Shown here: piece by piece, positions 41,432 to 50,744 of the stretch
Numbering within the stretch: the first letter of the stretch is position 1
Layout of the letters: each line of letters starts with the position of its first letter
Notes under the pieces: model-generated
Database searches by the model: none
What the model was told of the DNA's origin: nothing
Seen by the model: the letters and a program-made list of their open reading frames with translations, nothing else
NCBI GenBank assembly: GCA_017428105.1
Contig: JAFRRM010000034.1
Coordinates: forward strand, 1 to 60,935
Source of the DNA: Lachnospiraceae bacterium
GTDB lineage: Bacteria; Bacillota; Clostridia; Lachnospirales; Lachnospiraceae
Reading direction: 5' to 3'
DNA length: 60,935 bases
Translations under genes and position numbers: made by a program

Positions 41432-41974
41432 ATGCAGCGACATTTACCGCAGCATCACAGGAGACTGATCAGGAGGAGCCGGCTGTTCGGGGCGGGGATC
41501 ATTTTCGCCGCCGGGGTGATCTGCTTCTTCCTGTCGGACGTGATCCGGAAGGGGCTGCCGTTTATTCTGGCGGGGCTGCTGGCCGTGATCGCGGCGGATT
41601 ACCTGTGGGAGGCGCTGAAGGATAAGAGCTACGACGAGGAGGACACGGACGAGATCGCGAACGCCATCATATTCGTGATCCTGGCGGTGGTGGTCCTGAT
41701 CAGGCGGGACGATACGGACAATCTGATCGGCGCGGTCTGGGGGATTCTGGCGCTGCTCCTGGCGGCGCGGCACATCAGCCACGCGCTCCACGGACTGATC
41801 CACCGGGACGGCCGGGAGGCGGGCCATATCATCCACATCGTGCAGGCGCTGCTGAGCATCGGGATCAGTATCGCGCTGCTGATGGATCCGGCGCATCATC
41901 TGAGCTTTCACGTTTACATCCTGGGCCTGGAACTGATGGACCTGGCCGTGCGGGTGGCATTTGACGAAATATGA
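41432..41974 (+). CDS. DUF308/HdeD-like membrane protein
   Basis: 180 residues with about six hydrophobic segments (LFGAGIIFAAGVICFFL; GLPFILAGLLAVIAADYLW; AIIFVILAVVVLI; GAVWGILALLLAA; IIHIVQALLSIGISIALLM; HVYILGLELMDLAV). The short TM hairpins and central acidic loop (KDKSYDEEDTDE) fit the DUF308 group, several of which link to acid or general stress. The start at 41432 follows GGAGAGGA; the frame upstream is open but non-coding. A small XRE regulator follows 30 bases downstream and may control or share its transcript. Confidence 0.75.
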   Translation: MQRHLPQHHRRLIRRSRLFGAGIIFAAGVICFFLSDVIRKGLPFILAGLLAVIAADYLWEALKDKSYDEEDTDEIANAIIFVILAVVVLIRRDDTDNLIGAVWGILALLLAARHISHALHGLIHRDGREAGHIIHIVQALLSIGISIALLMDPAHHLSFHVYILGLELMDLAVRVAFDEI

Positions 41975-42004
41975 GAAAGGCGGCGCCGCCGCGGAAGGAG
42001 CATC

Positions 42005-42514
42005 ATGGGACGGGCATCGGTCAAGGAAAATAAAAACATCTACCAGCTGAAGCGGGAGGAACTGGAGCTGACCCGCGAAAAGGCATCGGAACTGCTGCAG
42101 GGGCTTTCCCCGGAGCGGATCGAAAAGATCGAGAACGAAAAGAGCGTGCCGCATCCGGACGAGGTGCTGCTGATGGCGCGCGGGTACAAGGCCCCGTCGC
42201 TGTGCAATTATTTCTGCGCGCGCGAGTGCCCGATCGGACAGACGCACGTGCCGGAGATCGCGCCGCGCAGCCTCCCGCAGATCGTGCTGGAGATGCTGGC
42301 GTCGCTCAACGCCATGCAGAACCGCCGCGACCGCCTGATCGAGATCACCTCCAACGGTCAGGTGGATGACGAGGAGGTGGAGGATTTCGTCCGCATCCAG
42401 GAGAATCTGGCAAAGATCTCGGAGACCGCGGAAGCGCTGCGGCTGTGGGCGGAAAGGATGCTGGCGGAAGGAAAGATCGATCTGGAATCGTACCGGAAAT
42501 ACAAGAACCCGTGA
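42005..42514 (+). CDS. Helix-turn-helix regulator with Cys cluster
   Basis: 169 residues. Residues about 12-60 form a divergent XRE-type helix-turn-helix (LKREELELTREKASELLQGLSPERIEKIENE, then PHPDEVLLMARGY). A cysteine group YFCARECPIG follows at about 69-78, then a long helical tail (residues 90-160) probably for oligomerisation. The Cys cluster might bind metal. Clostridial relatives of this layout are common and uncharacterised. GGAAGGAG precedes the ATG. It ends before a strong terminator at 42602. Confidence 0.78.
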   Translation: MGRASVKENKNIYQLKREELELTREKASELLQGLSPERIEKIENEKSVPHPDEVLLMARGYKAPSLCNYFCARECPIGQTHVPEIAPRSLPQIVLEMLASLNAMQNRRDRLIEITSNGQVDDEEVEDFVRIQENLAKISETAEALRLWAERMLAEGKIDLESYRKYKNP

Positions 42515-42601
42515 GGAAGCGGGACCGCCGTGCGGAGGGCGGGCCAATGGCCGCCGGAAACGGTTTCCGCCTGCCGCCTCCCGCATTTCGCCCTGACGGA
42601 C

Positions 42602-42643
42602 AAAATAACCGCCGGTATTTTTCTCCGGCGGCTATTTTATTTT
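42602..42643 (+). terminator. Terminator after the HTH gene
   Basis: AAAATAACCGCCGG / CCGGCGGCTATTTT stem followed by ATTTTG. Confidence 0.85.
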
Positions 42644-42689
42644 GCGGCGCGTGCCGCTATAATGACGGCAAGAAAAGGAGGAACCAAAC

Positions 42690-43658
42690 ATGGAAAGAGT
42701 GATCATTGCAGTCATCGTCCTGGCGGCGGGCTTTATTGTGGGAGGCATCCTCAAGGACCGCAACGGCACCAAAAAGAGCGGGAGCATCCCGGTCATCGTG
42801 GGAGCCCTGGCGGCGGTGCTGCTGGTGGCCAGCGCATGCTTCACTTCGGTCCCCACGGGTCATACGGGGGTGGTGACCACCTTCGGACGGGTGGAGAACT
42901 TCACCCTGGATGCCGGCATCCATCCCAAGCTGCCCTGGCAGAAGGTGGTGAACCTGGACAACCGGGTGCAGAAGGCGGCCGTGAAGCTGAGCTGCTTCTC
43001 CTCGGACATTCAGGAAGTGGAAGTGGATTACACCCTGAACTATCAGATCAGCAAGGACAATGCCATGACGATCTACAGCACCATCGGGACGTCTTATTAT
43101 GAAACGGTGATCGTGCCGAACATCTCCGAGGCGGTGAAAGTCATGACGGCGCGGCATACGGCGGAGAACCTGGTATCCGCCCGCGACGACCTGTCGGTCT
43201 CCATCGAGGAACTGCTGCGGACCAAGCTGGCCCAGTACAACATCGTGGTGGTCGGCACCTCCATCGAGAACATGGACTTCACGGACGCGTTCACCAACGC
43301 GGTGGAAGCCAAGCAGGTCGCGGCGCAGAACAGTCTGCAGGCCGAGATCGAGCAGGCGCAGAAGACCATGGAGCAGAAGGCGCAGGCGGAACGGAACGTC
43401 ATCGACGCCAACGCGGCCGCGGACGTCGCGAAGATCCAGGCCGAGGCCGATCTGGCGGTGACCAAGATCCAGGCGGACGCCGCGGAATACGCGGGCCAGA
43501 AGGAAGCGGCCAAGAACAGGGCCATCTCCGAATGGCTCACCAAGGACCTGCTCACCTACTACTACGTCCAGCAGTGGAACGGCATCCTGCCCACCTATTA
43601 CATGGGCAGCGAGAACGTCAGCACCATCGTGGGGCTGGGCGAGGCGGATCCCCAGTAA
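42690..43658 (+). CDS. Prohibitin/SPFH (band 7) family membrane protein
   Basis: 322 residues. Two N-terminal hydrophobic segments (VIIAVIVLAAGFIVGGIL; IPVIVGALAAVLLVASACF) anchor it. The band 7 domain follows (SVPTGHTGVVTTFGRVENFTLDAGIHPKLPW, then SCFSSDIQEVEVDYTLNYQI), then an Ala/Glu/Gln-rich coiled coil (about 205-280). These proteins form large ring assemblies in the membrane and organise proteases or microdomains. AAAAGGAGG precedes the ATG, and a -10-like TATAAT lies at 42658-42663. Monocistronic. Confidence 0.93.
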   Translation: MERVIIAVIVLAAGFIVGGILKDRNGTKKSGSIPVIVGALAAVLLVASACFTSVPTGHTGVVTTFGRVENFTLDAGIHPKLPWQKVVNLDNRVQKAAVKLSCFSSDIQEVEVDYTLNYQISKDNAMTIYSTIGTSYYETVIVPNISEAVKVMTARHTAENLVSARDDLSVSIEELLRTKLAQYNIVVVGTSIENMDFTDAFTNAVEAKQVAAQNSLQAEIEQAQKTMEQKAQAERNVIDANAAADVAKIQAEADLAVTKIQADAAEYAGQKEAAKNRAISEWLTKDLLTYYYVQQWNGILPTYYMGSENVSTIVGLGEADPQ

Positions 43659-43693
43659 AAAAACGGCAGGGCCCTGCCCTGCCGTCGGAACGG

Positions 43694-43729
43694 AAAAAGA
43701 GAGACGGCAGCGCTCCTGCCGTCTCTTTT
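43694..43729. terminator. Bidirectional terminator, prohibitin gene and DUF3737 gene
   Basis: GAGACGGCAG / CTGCCGTCTC stem with loop CGCTC, flanked by AAAAA and TTTT. Between convergent genes ending at 43658 and 43733. Confidence 0.88.
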
Positions 43730-43732
43730 CTG

Positions 43733-44569
43733 TTACCGGGAAAAAACGATCTGCCCCCGGGCTTCGGGATCGTCCATGATGATGCGGCCGGCTTCGGGGA
43801 GCGTGATCCGGCCGCTCCGGGGGTTCTTGATGCTGTCCACCGGCGTGGTGATCTCCGCCTCCACGTCGGATCTTTCGAAGGCGAGGTCCGCCTGCTCCAT
43901 GCGGCAGCGGATCAGCCGGAGGCCCCGGCAGTAGCACAGCGGCTGCGTCCCGATGAGGGTGCAGTTCTCGAAGGTCACGTTTTCGCAGTACCAGGCAAGA
44001 TATTCCCCGCGGATCACGCTGTCTTTGACCAGGACGTTCCGGGCGTGCCAGAAGGCGTCCTTCGTGTCGAACGAGCAGTCCGAAAACACGGCGTCCGAAA
44101 TGTACTGGAACGAATATTTGCCGTGCAGGGACACGTGATCGAAGCGCAGGCGCTCCGCGCGCATCATGAAATATTCGCCCGCCGCGCGGCAGTCTTTCAT
44201 GCGGATCCCGCGGACGGACCATCCGAACTCCGGGGAATCGATGTCGCATCCTTCCAGGGTCACGTCCGAGCATTCCCGGAGGGCTTTGATCCCGTGCAGC
44301 CGGGTGTCCGCGATCTCCACGTCGTCGGAATACCAGAGGGCGGCGCGGCAGTTCTCCGTCATTTCGCAGCCGCGGATGCTTAGGTGCCGGTCGTGCCAGA
44401 ACGGGTAGCGCAGATTAAAGTAACTGTCGCGCACGGTGATGTTCCGGCTTTCCTTCAGCGCGCTTTCCCCGTCCGCGGGGCCGTCGAAGCGGCAGCCGGT
44501 CAGTTCCGCACCGTCGGTCCCGTACAGCGCGCGTTCTTCGTCAAATGTTCTGTTCCGTATCGTTATCAC
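43733..44569 (-). CDS. DUF3737 family beta-helix protein
   Basis: 278 residues starting at a GTG codon (44569) with AAGGAAA upstream. The sequence consists of short repeating strands (TVRDSYFNLRYPFWHDRHL, then WYSDDVEIADTRLHGIKALREC, then YCENVTFENCTLIGTQPLCYC), consistent with the right-handed beta-helix of DUF3737. Many such proteins are of unknown function in Bacillota and are cytosolic. The upstream neighbour ends in a terminator (44603-44626), so it is probably expressed separately. Confidence 0.88.
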   Translation of the reverse strand: MITIRNRTFDEERALYGTDGAELTGCRFDGPADGESALKESRNITVRDSYFNLRYPFWHDRHLSIRGCEMTENCRAALWYSDDVEIADTRLHGIKALRECSDVTLEGCDIDSPEFGWSVRGIRMKDCRAAGEYFMMRAERLRFDHVSLHGKYSFQYISDAVFSDCSFDTKDAFWHARNVLVKDSVIRGEYLAWYCENVTFENCTLIGTQPLCYCRGLRLIRCRMEQADLAFERSDVEAEITTPVDSIKNPRSGRITLPEAGRIIMDDPEARGQIVFSR

Positions 44570-44602
44570 GTGTCTGTTTCCTTTGCTGTCGGATCATCCC
44601 GC

Positions 44603-44626
44603 AAAAAATCCAGCGTGATGCTGGAT
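44603..44626 (-). terminator. Terminator of the flavoprotein/carboxypeptidase/CoA-transferase operon
   Basis: Minus strand ATCCAGC / GCTGGAT stem with a 5-base loop and six T. Confidence 0.85.
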
Positions 44627-44666
44627 CCGGAACTTGGGCGGAGGCCCGGAACGGGCTTCGGTTTCT

Positions 44667-45254
44667 TCATACGCCCCACTTCGTGCAGATCTCCCGGGCG
44701 AACAGGGCGGCCCGGATCTCTTTGCCGTGATCCATGAATTCCGTATCATAGCCGAGATGGCGTTCGGCAAGCATGCCCCGGTAAAGCAGCTGCGAGTGCC
44801 TGGCGTAGCGCTTCATGCCCTGTTCCCAGAGGTCGGCGCCTTTCTCCGGCGGATACCCGCAGGTGGTGATCAGGGCGAGTTCCTTGCCGGCCCAGAGGGC
44901 GGGGCCCTTCTCCGCCCCGTAGTATTTGTTCATGCCGTAGACCAGGCGGTCCAGGACGGCCTTCATGGGCGGGGTGCAGTACCAGGAGTAGATCGGGGTG
45001 GCCAGCACCAGGACGTCGCAGGTCAGGACGGCGCGGAAGATCCGCCCCATGTCGTCCGGCTGGGGACAGCCGAAATCCGCCCAGTCCTTCTGGCAGGCAC
45101 GGCAGGCCAGGCAGGGGCGCAGATCCATGTCGATCAGGTCGAACTGCTTCACCGGGCAGCCCAGCTGCTCCGCCTCTTCTTTGAAGACACGGGCCAGCTG
45201 CCAGGTATTGCCGCCCTTGCGGGGACTGCCCAGAAGCAGGCAGATGTTCCTCAT
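44667..45254 (-). CDS. NAD(P)H-dependent FMN reductase / flavodoxin-fold protein
   Basis: 195 residues of the flavodoxin-like fold: FMN-phosphate loop LLLGSPRKGGNTWQLA, a Cys-rich segment CLACRACQKDWADFGCPQPDDM (cluster or redox cysteines seen in iron-sulfur flavoproteins), TPIYSWYCTPPMKAVLDR and the isoalloxazine loop TTCGYPPEKGADLW. It reduces small substrates or passes electrons using FMN. Start ATG has GGGGAGG upstream. It follows the carboxypeptidase gene by 13 bases and ends the three-gene minus-strand operon. Confidence 0.9.
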   Translation of the reverse strand: MRNICLLLGSPRKGGNTWQLARVFKEEAEQLGCPVKQFDLIDMDLRPCLACRACQKDWADFGCPQPDDMGRIFRAVLTCDVLVLATPIYSWYCTPPMKAVLDRLVYGMNKYYGAEKGPALWAGKELALITTCGYPPEKGADLWEQGMKRYARHSQLLYRGMLAERHLGYDTEFMDHGKEIRAALFAREICTKWGV

Positions 45255-45267
45255 GCCGCGCCTCCCC

Positions 45268-46632
45268 TCATTCCGCGATGCGGTTAAGCGCCCGCCGGGC
45301 CTGTTCCTGACGGCGTTTCCGCTGCCGCAGCAGCCGCCGGATGAACAGGACGATCAGCAGGAGGATGACCAGGACCAGCAGGCCGCCGCCGATCAGGATC
45401 CAGTAGATGAGCGGGAGCCCCAGATACACGCGGCGCAGGATCTCCTTTTTGCTGGGTTCCACGCGGACCACCGGCTCCAGCTTGATGCGCTCTTCGATGG
45501 GGACCGCGCTCAGCCGGATGCGGCCCACCTCCCGGTCGCCCAGGTAGTAGATGCGGGCGGCCAGCGCGCTGTCCTTCTCCGTGCCGCCCATCAGGATCAC
45601 TTCGCTGCGCAGGTCGGAAAGGGTCATGCCCAGCGGGAGCGTGCACCAGGAGTCGGAGGAACCGGTCAGGCGCAGCAGGTCGTCGTCCAGAAAATCGTCG
45701 TCCTGATTCTGCTGGATGCTTTCCGCGCTGCTCAGACTCAGGCACTGGAAGTTCTGGAAGCCGTAGTTGAACAAGGCCACGCTGTCCTCGCCGGTGGCTT
45801 TGGAACTCGGGTCGCGCATCACGACGCAGATCAGGTCCAGGCCGCCCTGCTTCGCATAGGTGACCAGCGTGTTGCCCGCCTCCGGCGTGTAGCCGGTCTT
45901 GCCTGCGACGGCGTAGGGGTATTTCATCTCCTCCGCATTGGAGAGAAGAGGGTGCTTCATACGAAGGTAGGTGGTCTCGCTGTGCTTGTTGGTGGGCGGG
46001 ATCTCCCAGCGCTCGGTGCCCATGATGGAGCGCAGTACGTCGTACTGCATGGCTTCGCGCATGATCAGGGCCAGGTCGTAGGCGCAGGTGTAATGCTCGG
46101 GATCGTAGTAGCCGTGGGCGTTGGCAAAGTGCGAATTGACGGCGCCCAGCTCGTACGCGCGCAGCGTCATCAGGGCGGCGAAACTTTCCAGCGAGCCGGA
46201 AATGTGCTCGCCCAGCGCCTGGGCGACCTCGTTGGCCGAGGAGACCATCATGCCGTACAGGCATTCCTCCACGGTCATGATCTCGCCCTCCGTCCGCGCG
46301 ATGGTGCTGCTGTCCTCCGGGATCTCGTGCGTGGCGCGGAAGGAGAACGTTACGCTGTCCTCCAGCTGGCAGTTCTCCATGGTGAGCAGCGCCGTCAGGA
46401 CCTTGGTGGTGCTGGCGGGATAGGCCCGGCTCCGGGCGTTCTTTTCATAGAGGATCGTCCCGGATTTCATCTCCATGAGGATGGCGTATTCCGCCTGGAT
46501 CTCCGGCGCTTCCGGCAGTTCCACCGCGCCGGCCAGCTCGACGGGCCTGTCCGCGGCCCGGACGACCGGAAGAAGGGCTCCCGCCAGAAGCAGGAACCCT
46601 AAACAGAATGACAGCAGACGCCGCCGTCTCAT
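45268..46632 (-). CDS. D-alanyl-D-alanine carboxypeptidase (S11 family)
   Basis: 454 residues. Signal peptide at the N-terminus, ending near VVRAA. Active-site motifs S74-T-T-K77 in AYPASTTKV, SAN in MMVSSANEVA, and KTG in AVAGKTGYT. Removes the terminal D-alanine of peptidoglycan stem peptides on the outer membrane face. Unusually for DacA/PBP5-like enzymes, it ends with a C-terminal membrane helix (LPLIYWILIGGGLLVLVILLLIVLFI) and a strongly basic tail. Its ATG begins immediately after the stop codon of the CoA-transferase, so the two are coupled. Confidence 0.94.
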   Translation of the reverse strand: MRRRRLLSFCLGFLLLAGALLPVVRAADRPVELAGAVELPEAPEIQAEYAILMEMKSGTILYEKNARSRAYPASTTKVLTALLTMENCQLEDSVTFSFRATHEIPEDSSTIARTEGEIMTVEECLYGMMVSSANEVAQALGEHISGSLESFAALMTLRAYELGAVNSHFANAHGYYDPEHYTCAYDLALIMREAMQYDVLRSIMGTERWEIPPTNKHSETTYLRMKHPLLSNAEEMKYPYAVAGKTGYTPEAGNTLVTYAKQGGLDLICVVMRDPSSKATGEDSVALFNYGFQNFQCLSLSSAESIQQNQDDDFLDDDLLRLTGSSDSWCTLPLGMTLSDLRSEVILMGGTEKDSALAARIYYLGDREVGRIRLSAVPIEERIKLEPVVRVEPSKKEILRRVYLGLPLIYWILIGGGLLVLVILLLIVLFIRRLLRQRKRRQEQARRALNRIAE

Positions 46633-47976
46633 TTATTTGTTGCTGCGGCGCCAGATGTGCATGGCCTCCGCAGAACGGATCAGCTCCTCGCGGAACTGCG
46701 GGTGCGCCAGGGAGATCAGGGCTTCGGCCCGTTCCCAGGAGGAGAGGCCCTTCAGGTTCACGCAGCCGTATTCGGTCACCACGTACATCACGTTGGGACG
46801 TGCGTCGGTCACGACGGTCCCCTGCGCCAGCGTGGGCAGGATGCGGGACTGCAGGTTCCCCTTCTTGTCCGTGAAGGTGGAGGACAGGCAGATGAAGCTC
46901 TTGCCGCCCTTCGACAGGTAGGCGCCCAGCACGAAATCCAGCTGTCCGCCGGCGCCGGAGATATGCCGCAGGCCGGAACTCTCCGAAGCCACCTGGCAGA
47001 AGAGGTCGATGTTGACCGCGTTGTTGATGGAGATGAAATTGTCGATCTGGGCGATGACGCGGTCGTCGTTCGTGTAGTCCACGGGCGCCGCCATCAGTTC
47101 GGGATTGCCGTCCAGATAGTCGTACATTTTCTGCGTGCCGGCGCCGAAGGCGTAGACCTGGCGGCCCCGGTCGATGTTCTTCCGGCTGCCGGTGATCTTT
47201 CCGGCCATGGCCATGTCCACGAACGCGTCCACGTACATTTCGGTATGGACGCCCAGGTCCTTCAGATCGGACTCGGCGATCATGGCGCCGACGGTATTCG
47301 GCATGCCGCCGATGCCCAGCTGCAGGCACGCGCCGTCCGGGATCTGCTCCACGATCAGCTTCGCCACGGCGACGTCGACTTCAGTGGGCGCGCCGCCGGC
47401 CGGGATCTGGCCTAACGGCGGGTTATTGCCTTCCACGACCGCATCCACGTGAGAGATGTGCACTTCCGCCTCCTTCGTGCCGATGCAGCGCGGCATGTTC
47501 CGGTTGACTTCCACGATCACGTGCTTGGCGGTCTCGCAGACCGCGGCCAGGTGCGAGGCGTTGGGGCCGAAGCTGAAATAGCCGTGGCGGTCCATCGGCG
47601 CCACCTGGATCATGGCGACGTCCGGCGGGGCGATGTGCTCGCGGTAATAGCGGGGCAGTTCGGAATAGCGCAGGGGATTATAGAACGCGAACCCCTTGTC
47701 CACCGCGCGGCGCTCCAGGCCGCCCATATGCCAGGAATTCCAGCACATATGCTTTTCCGCTTCCGGGACCTTGAAGACGGCCGGCTCCCAGAGGGCGATG
47801 CCGCCCCGGAATTTGATGTCCTCCAGCTCCGGCAGGCGGGCTGCCAGCGCCTCGTCCAGTGCCGCGGGATGGCCCGTGACCCAGCCGTAATCCACCCAGT
47901 CGCCGGATTTGACGACCTTGACCGCCTCTTCGGCGCTCGTTAACTTCTGCTGATACATTTCTGCCCAGTTCTGCAT
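46633..47976 (-). CDS. but: Butyryl-CoA:acetate CoA-transferase-type enzyme
   Basis: 447 residues, the length of the Faecalibacterium/Roseburia enzymes. Moves CoA between butyryl-CoA and acetate, the last step of butyrate production. Segments seen: [42 protein letters not shown], catalytic E246 in [13 protein letters not shown] and [18 protein letters not shown]. The exact acyl specificity (butyryl, propionyl or 4-hydroxybutyryl) cannot be proven by eye. AAGGAGG precedes the start and a strong promoter lies at 48006-48034. It heads an operon with a carboxypeptidase and a flavoprotein. Confidence 0.85.
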   Translation of the reverse strand: MQNWAEMYQQKLTSAEEAVKVVKSGDWVDYGWVTGHPAALDEALAARLPELEDIKFRGGIALWEPAVFKVPEAEKHMCWNSWHMGGLERRAVDKGFAFYNPLRYSELPRYYREHIAPPDVAMIQVAPMDRHGYFSFGPNASHLAAVCETAKHVIVEVNRNMPRCIGTKEAEVHISHVDAVVEGNNPPLGQIPAGGAPTEVDVAVAKLIVEQIPDGACLQLGIGGMPNTVGAMIAESDLKDLGVHTEMYVDAFVDMAMAGKITGSRKNIDRGRQVYAFGAGTQKMYDYLDGNPELMAAPVDYTNDDRVIAQIDNFISINNAVNIDLFCQVASESSGLRHISGAGGQLDFVLGAYLSKGGKSFICLSSTFTDKKGNLQSRILPTLAQGTVVTDARPNVMYVVTEYGCVNLKGLSSWERAEALISLAHPQFREELIRSAEAMHIWRRSNK

Positions 47977-48005
47977 GGCGTTCCTCCTTGTGCTTCCTTC
48001 GTTCC

Positions 48006-48034
48006 ATTATAAGAGGGACGGGAGAAAAAAACAA
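48006..48034 (-). promoter_or_regulatory. Promoter of the CoA-transferase operon
   Basis: Minus strand -35 TTGTTT (48029-48034), 17-base spacer, consensus -10 TATAAT (48006-48011). Confidence 0.8.
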
Positions 48035-48060
48035 GAAAAATTCAAGTTCCGGCGGAAAGA

Positions 48061-48089
48061 TTGACTTCCGCTCCTTTTTTCTCTATAAT
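48061..48089 (+). promoter_or_regulatory. Promoter of the surface operon starting at 48132
   Basis: -35 TTGACT (48061-48066), 17-base spacer, consensus -10 TATAAT (48084-48089). It is divergent from the CoA-transferase promoter, with only about 27 bases between the two -35 boxes. Confidence 0.85.
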
Positions 48090-48131
48090 GTGGACAATGC
48101 CGTATTGCCGGCATTTCATATGGTGTCAAAA

Positions 48132-49886
48132 ATGAAGAAGATCATTGCCCTGCTGTTTCTGTTGTCTGCGATCTGCCTGAGCCTCGCCGCGTGCGGAGGC
48201 CCCGTTGACGTGGCCGCGGAAACGCTGGGCGATCCCGTCTATATCAGGGCTCAGAGCCCGGCGGAAGACCCGGGGGAGACCCTGCCGCCGACGACTCCGG
48301 ACGCGGCGGACCCCACGGAGGATCCTTCCCGGCCGACGGAACCGGCCTCCGAAGAGCCGACGGAGCCGGCCGGGGAGAAGATCCTGCTCGGCTATGTCAG
48401 GGAAAACGGCAGATGGTATTACTACGCGGAGGAAGGTGTCCGCTATACCGGCTGGCTGCAGACCGAAGCGGGCTACAGCTACTTCGGCGAAGCCCGCAAG
48501 GAGGGCCTGTGCCGCATCGACGGCGCGTTCTATTACTTTGAGGACGGGATCATGCAGACCGGCCGCCGGCGGGTGCGCGGGACCTACATGGAGTTCGATG
48601 AGGTCACCGGCCGCCGTCTCGGCGATCCGGATCCGACCGTTCCGGGAGATCCGACCGATCCGCCGGAGACGGACCGCCCGCTGCACGGCGCGGTCGACGG
48701 GAAGCTGTACGAACACGGCGTGATCGTCACCGGCCTCCGGGAGATCGACGGCGCGTGGTATTACGCGGATGAAGCCGGGAACGTCCTGACCGGCAAATAC
48801 CTGCTGAACGGCAGCTGGTACCTGTTCTGCTCGGACGGCCGCCGCGGCGAAGGTTTCTTCGAGGAAGGCGGAAACTGGTATTTTGCGGAAGACACCGGTG
48901 CCCTGAAGGGCGGCTTCGTGCCCGCGGGCGGCGCGCTCCGCTATTTTGATCCGGGCAGCTTCGCGATGGTGCGGAACACCAGCATCGGCATCTACCGGAT
49001 CGACGAAAGCGGGATCTGCCACCGCGACGCCGCGGAAGTCACGGATGCGACCCTGGACGCTTACGTGGACTCCATCCTGGCGGCCTACGGCCGTTCGCCG
49101 CGCAATATTTACGATTACGTTTCACAGAACTACGCCTACACGGTCATGGGCTGGGATTCGGTCCGCAATCTGGCCATCCACATGTTCAATACCGGCTACG
49201 GCTCCTGCCTGAATTTCTGCGCCATCACGGAAATGCTCCTCAACCGCGCGGGCTACGCGACCCAGTGGGTGCGCGGCGAGCTGGGCCATTACTGGCTGCT
49301 GGTGGAAATGTCGCCGGGCGTCTGGCGCCATATGGACACTATGCGCAAGAACTACCACGTCTACGACCTGACCGACGCGGAGCTCCTCGCCAAGCACGAC
49401 AACCCCTACGGTGTGAACTTCCATTGGGACACGTCCCAGTGGACCAGCACCACCACCACGGGACGCGGCGACGGCCCGCCCGCCGGCGGCACACCCACCA
49501 CGGAAGCCCCGACGACCGAAGAACCGACTACGGAAGAACCGACGACCGAAGAACAGACCACGGAAGAACCGACCACCGAAGAACCGGCCACCGAAGAGCC
49601 GGCCACCGAAGAGCCGACCGCCGAAGAGCCGACCACGGAAGAACCGGTCACCGAGGAGACGACCACCGAGGAACCGGCCACGGAAGCGCCTACCGAAGCA
49701 CCCACGGAAGCGCCTACCGAAGCGCCGCCGGAGGCCCCTACCGAAGCCCCCGAAACGGAGGCGCCCACGAAAGCCCCCACCGAGCCTCCGGCCACCGAAG
49801 CGCCCGAGACCACGGAAGCCGCGGGATCCGAGAGCACCGAAGAAGACGGCCCCGGTTCCGCGGAAACGGAAGCTCCCCAGGGATAA
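48132..49886 (+). CDS. Lipoprotein with cell-wall-binding repeats and transglutaminase-like domain
   Basis: 584 residues. Lipobox SLAAC (C21). After a Pro/Thr-rich linker there are cell-wall/choline-binding-type repeats (NGRWYYYAEEGVRYTGWLQ, then GAWYYADEAGNVLTGKYLL, then NWYFAEDTGALKGGF). A transglutaminase-like protease fold follows: cysteine in GYGSCLNFCAITEMLLNRAGY, histidine in GELGHYWLLVEM and aspartate in RHMDTM. The last 125 residues are mostly TTEEP/TEAP repeats, a wall-spanning stalk. The start at 48132 has a weak GGTG site; an ATG at 48120 is possible. First gene of a surface operon, acting outside the membrane. Confidence 0.86.
   Translation: MKKIIALLFLLSAICLSLAACGGPVDVAAETLGDPVYIRAQSPAEDPGETLPPTTPDAADPTEDPSRPTEPASEEPTEPAGEKILLGYVRENGRWYYYAEEGVRYTGWLQTEAGYSYFGEARKEGLCRIDGAFYYFEDGIMQTGRRRVRGTYMEFDEVTGRRLGDPDPTVPGDPTDPPETDRPLHGAVDGKLYEHGVIVTGLREIDGAWYYADEAGNVLTGKYLLNGSWYLFCSDGRRGEGFFEEGGNWYFAEDTGALKGGFVPAGGALRYFDPGSFAMVRNTSIGIYRIDESGICHRDAAEVTDATLDAYVDSILAAYGRSPRNIYDYVSQNYAYTVMGWDSVRNLAIHMFNTGYGSCLNFCAITEMLLNRAGYATQWVRGELGHYWLLVEMSPGVWRHMDTMRKNYHVYDLTDAELLAKHDNPYGVNFHWDTSQWTSTTTTGRGDGPPAGGTPTTEAPTTEEPTTEEPTTEEQTTEEPTTEEPATEEPATEEPTAEEPTTEEPVTEETTTEEPATEAPTEAPTEAPTEAPPEAPTEAPETEAPTKAPTEPPATEAPETTEAAGSESTEEDGPGSAETEAPQG
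49495..49800 (+). repeat. Thr-Glu-Glu-Pro coding tandem repeat
   Basis: About 300 bases of imperfect 12-15-base units (ACCGAAGAACCG and variants) coding TTEEP then TEAP repeats in the lipoprotein tail. Copy number is likely variable. Confidence 0.85.
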
Positions 49887-49889
49887 GAA

Positions 49890-50702
49890 ATGATCAATAT
49901 GAAAAGCAGATCCAACATCCTCATATGCCTCTGCCTGGCAGCCGTCCTGGCGCTTTCCGCCTGCGGCGGCAGCCCGGCGCAGACCGCGGACGGGACCTAT
50001 GTGAAGCCCGTGGAGCCGTCCGAAACGGCGCCCGGCCCCGGCCCGGCCCGGGACACCACCGCCGTTCCGTCCGATGCTCCGTCCGTCCCGGACTCTTCCG
50101 AAACGGACGCTGCGACCGTTCCCGCAGTCCCGGAGACGACCGCCCCGCCCGCCGTGATCGCCACCGGCGCGGCCCCCGGCGAAGGGGTGACCGCCGCTCC
50201 GACAGACACCTCCCGGGACCCTTCGGAAGAGACCGGCGGCTCCACGGAAGACCCCGCGGAGACCGGTTCCGCCGCCCCCGGCACTTTCACGGAGGAAGAC
50301 CTGGTCTTCACCTATAAGGGAAGGACCGTTCAGGTGGACGAAGCTTTCGTCTATGCGGACTTCGAGGAAGCCTGGGGCAGCCCCCGCATCGAAAAGGCCC
50401 AGGCCTGCATCGGCGGCGGCTACGACGAGAACTATTACTTCGGCGACCACCTTGCCGTATCCACGCTGGGCGACAGCGGTGAGCAGGTGATCTACGACAT
50501 CTTCGTGGACGAACCCGGCTTTGCCACCGCCAAAGGCGCGGAGATCGGCCGGACGGACCGCGATGCCCTGCACCGCATCTACGGCGACCCGGAAGGCTCC
50601 TTCGGCCGTACGGACCGCTACAGCGCCGGCGGGATCCTCGTGTCTTTCACCTTTGACGGCGGGATCCTTTCCGGGATCGATTACAACCACACCCAGAACT
50701 GA
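49890..50702 (+). CDS. Lipoprotein of unknown function
   Basis: 270 residues. Lipobox LALSAC near residue 24, then a Pro/Thr/Ala-rich disordered stretch to about residue 130. A compact C-terminal domain follows (EDLVFTYKGRTVQVDEAFVYADFEEAWGSP, then RTDRDALHRIYGDPEGSF, then LVSFTFDGGILSGIDYNH), resembling small beta domains found after lipoprotein linkers in Clostridia. I do not recognise a named family. It begins 3 bases after the transglutaminase-like gene, so they share a transcript and probably a surface location. Start at 49890 has GGGATAAG nearby; 49899 is an alternative. Confidence 0.8.
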   Translation: MINMKSRSNILICLCLAAVLALSACGGSPAQTADGTYVKPVEPSETAPGPGPARDTTAVPSDAPSVPDSSETDAATVPAVPETTAPPAVIATGAAPGEGVTAAPTDTSRDPSEETGGSTEDPAETGSAAPGTFTEEDLVFTYKGRTVQVDEAFVYADFEEAWGSPRIEKAQACIGGGYDENYYFGDHLAVSTLGDSGEQVIYDIFVDEPGFATAKGAEIGRTDRDALHRIYGDPEGSFGRTDRYSAGGILVSFTFDGGILSGIDYNHTQN

Positions 50703-50744
50703 CTCTGACGGTCCGGCGCGCCCGGACCGCGGGACGGAGGCCCT

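Noticed and set aside
49495..49800. Short tandem repeat as possible CRISPR
   Set aside because: No spacers; it codes a TTEEP/TEAP stalk in frame with the lipoprotein.
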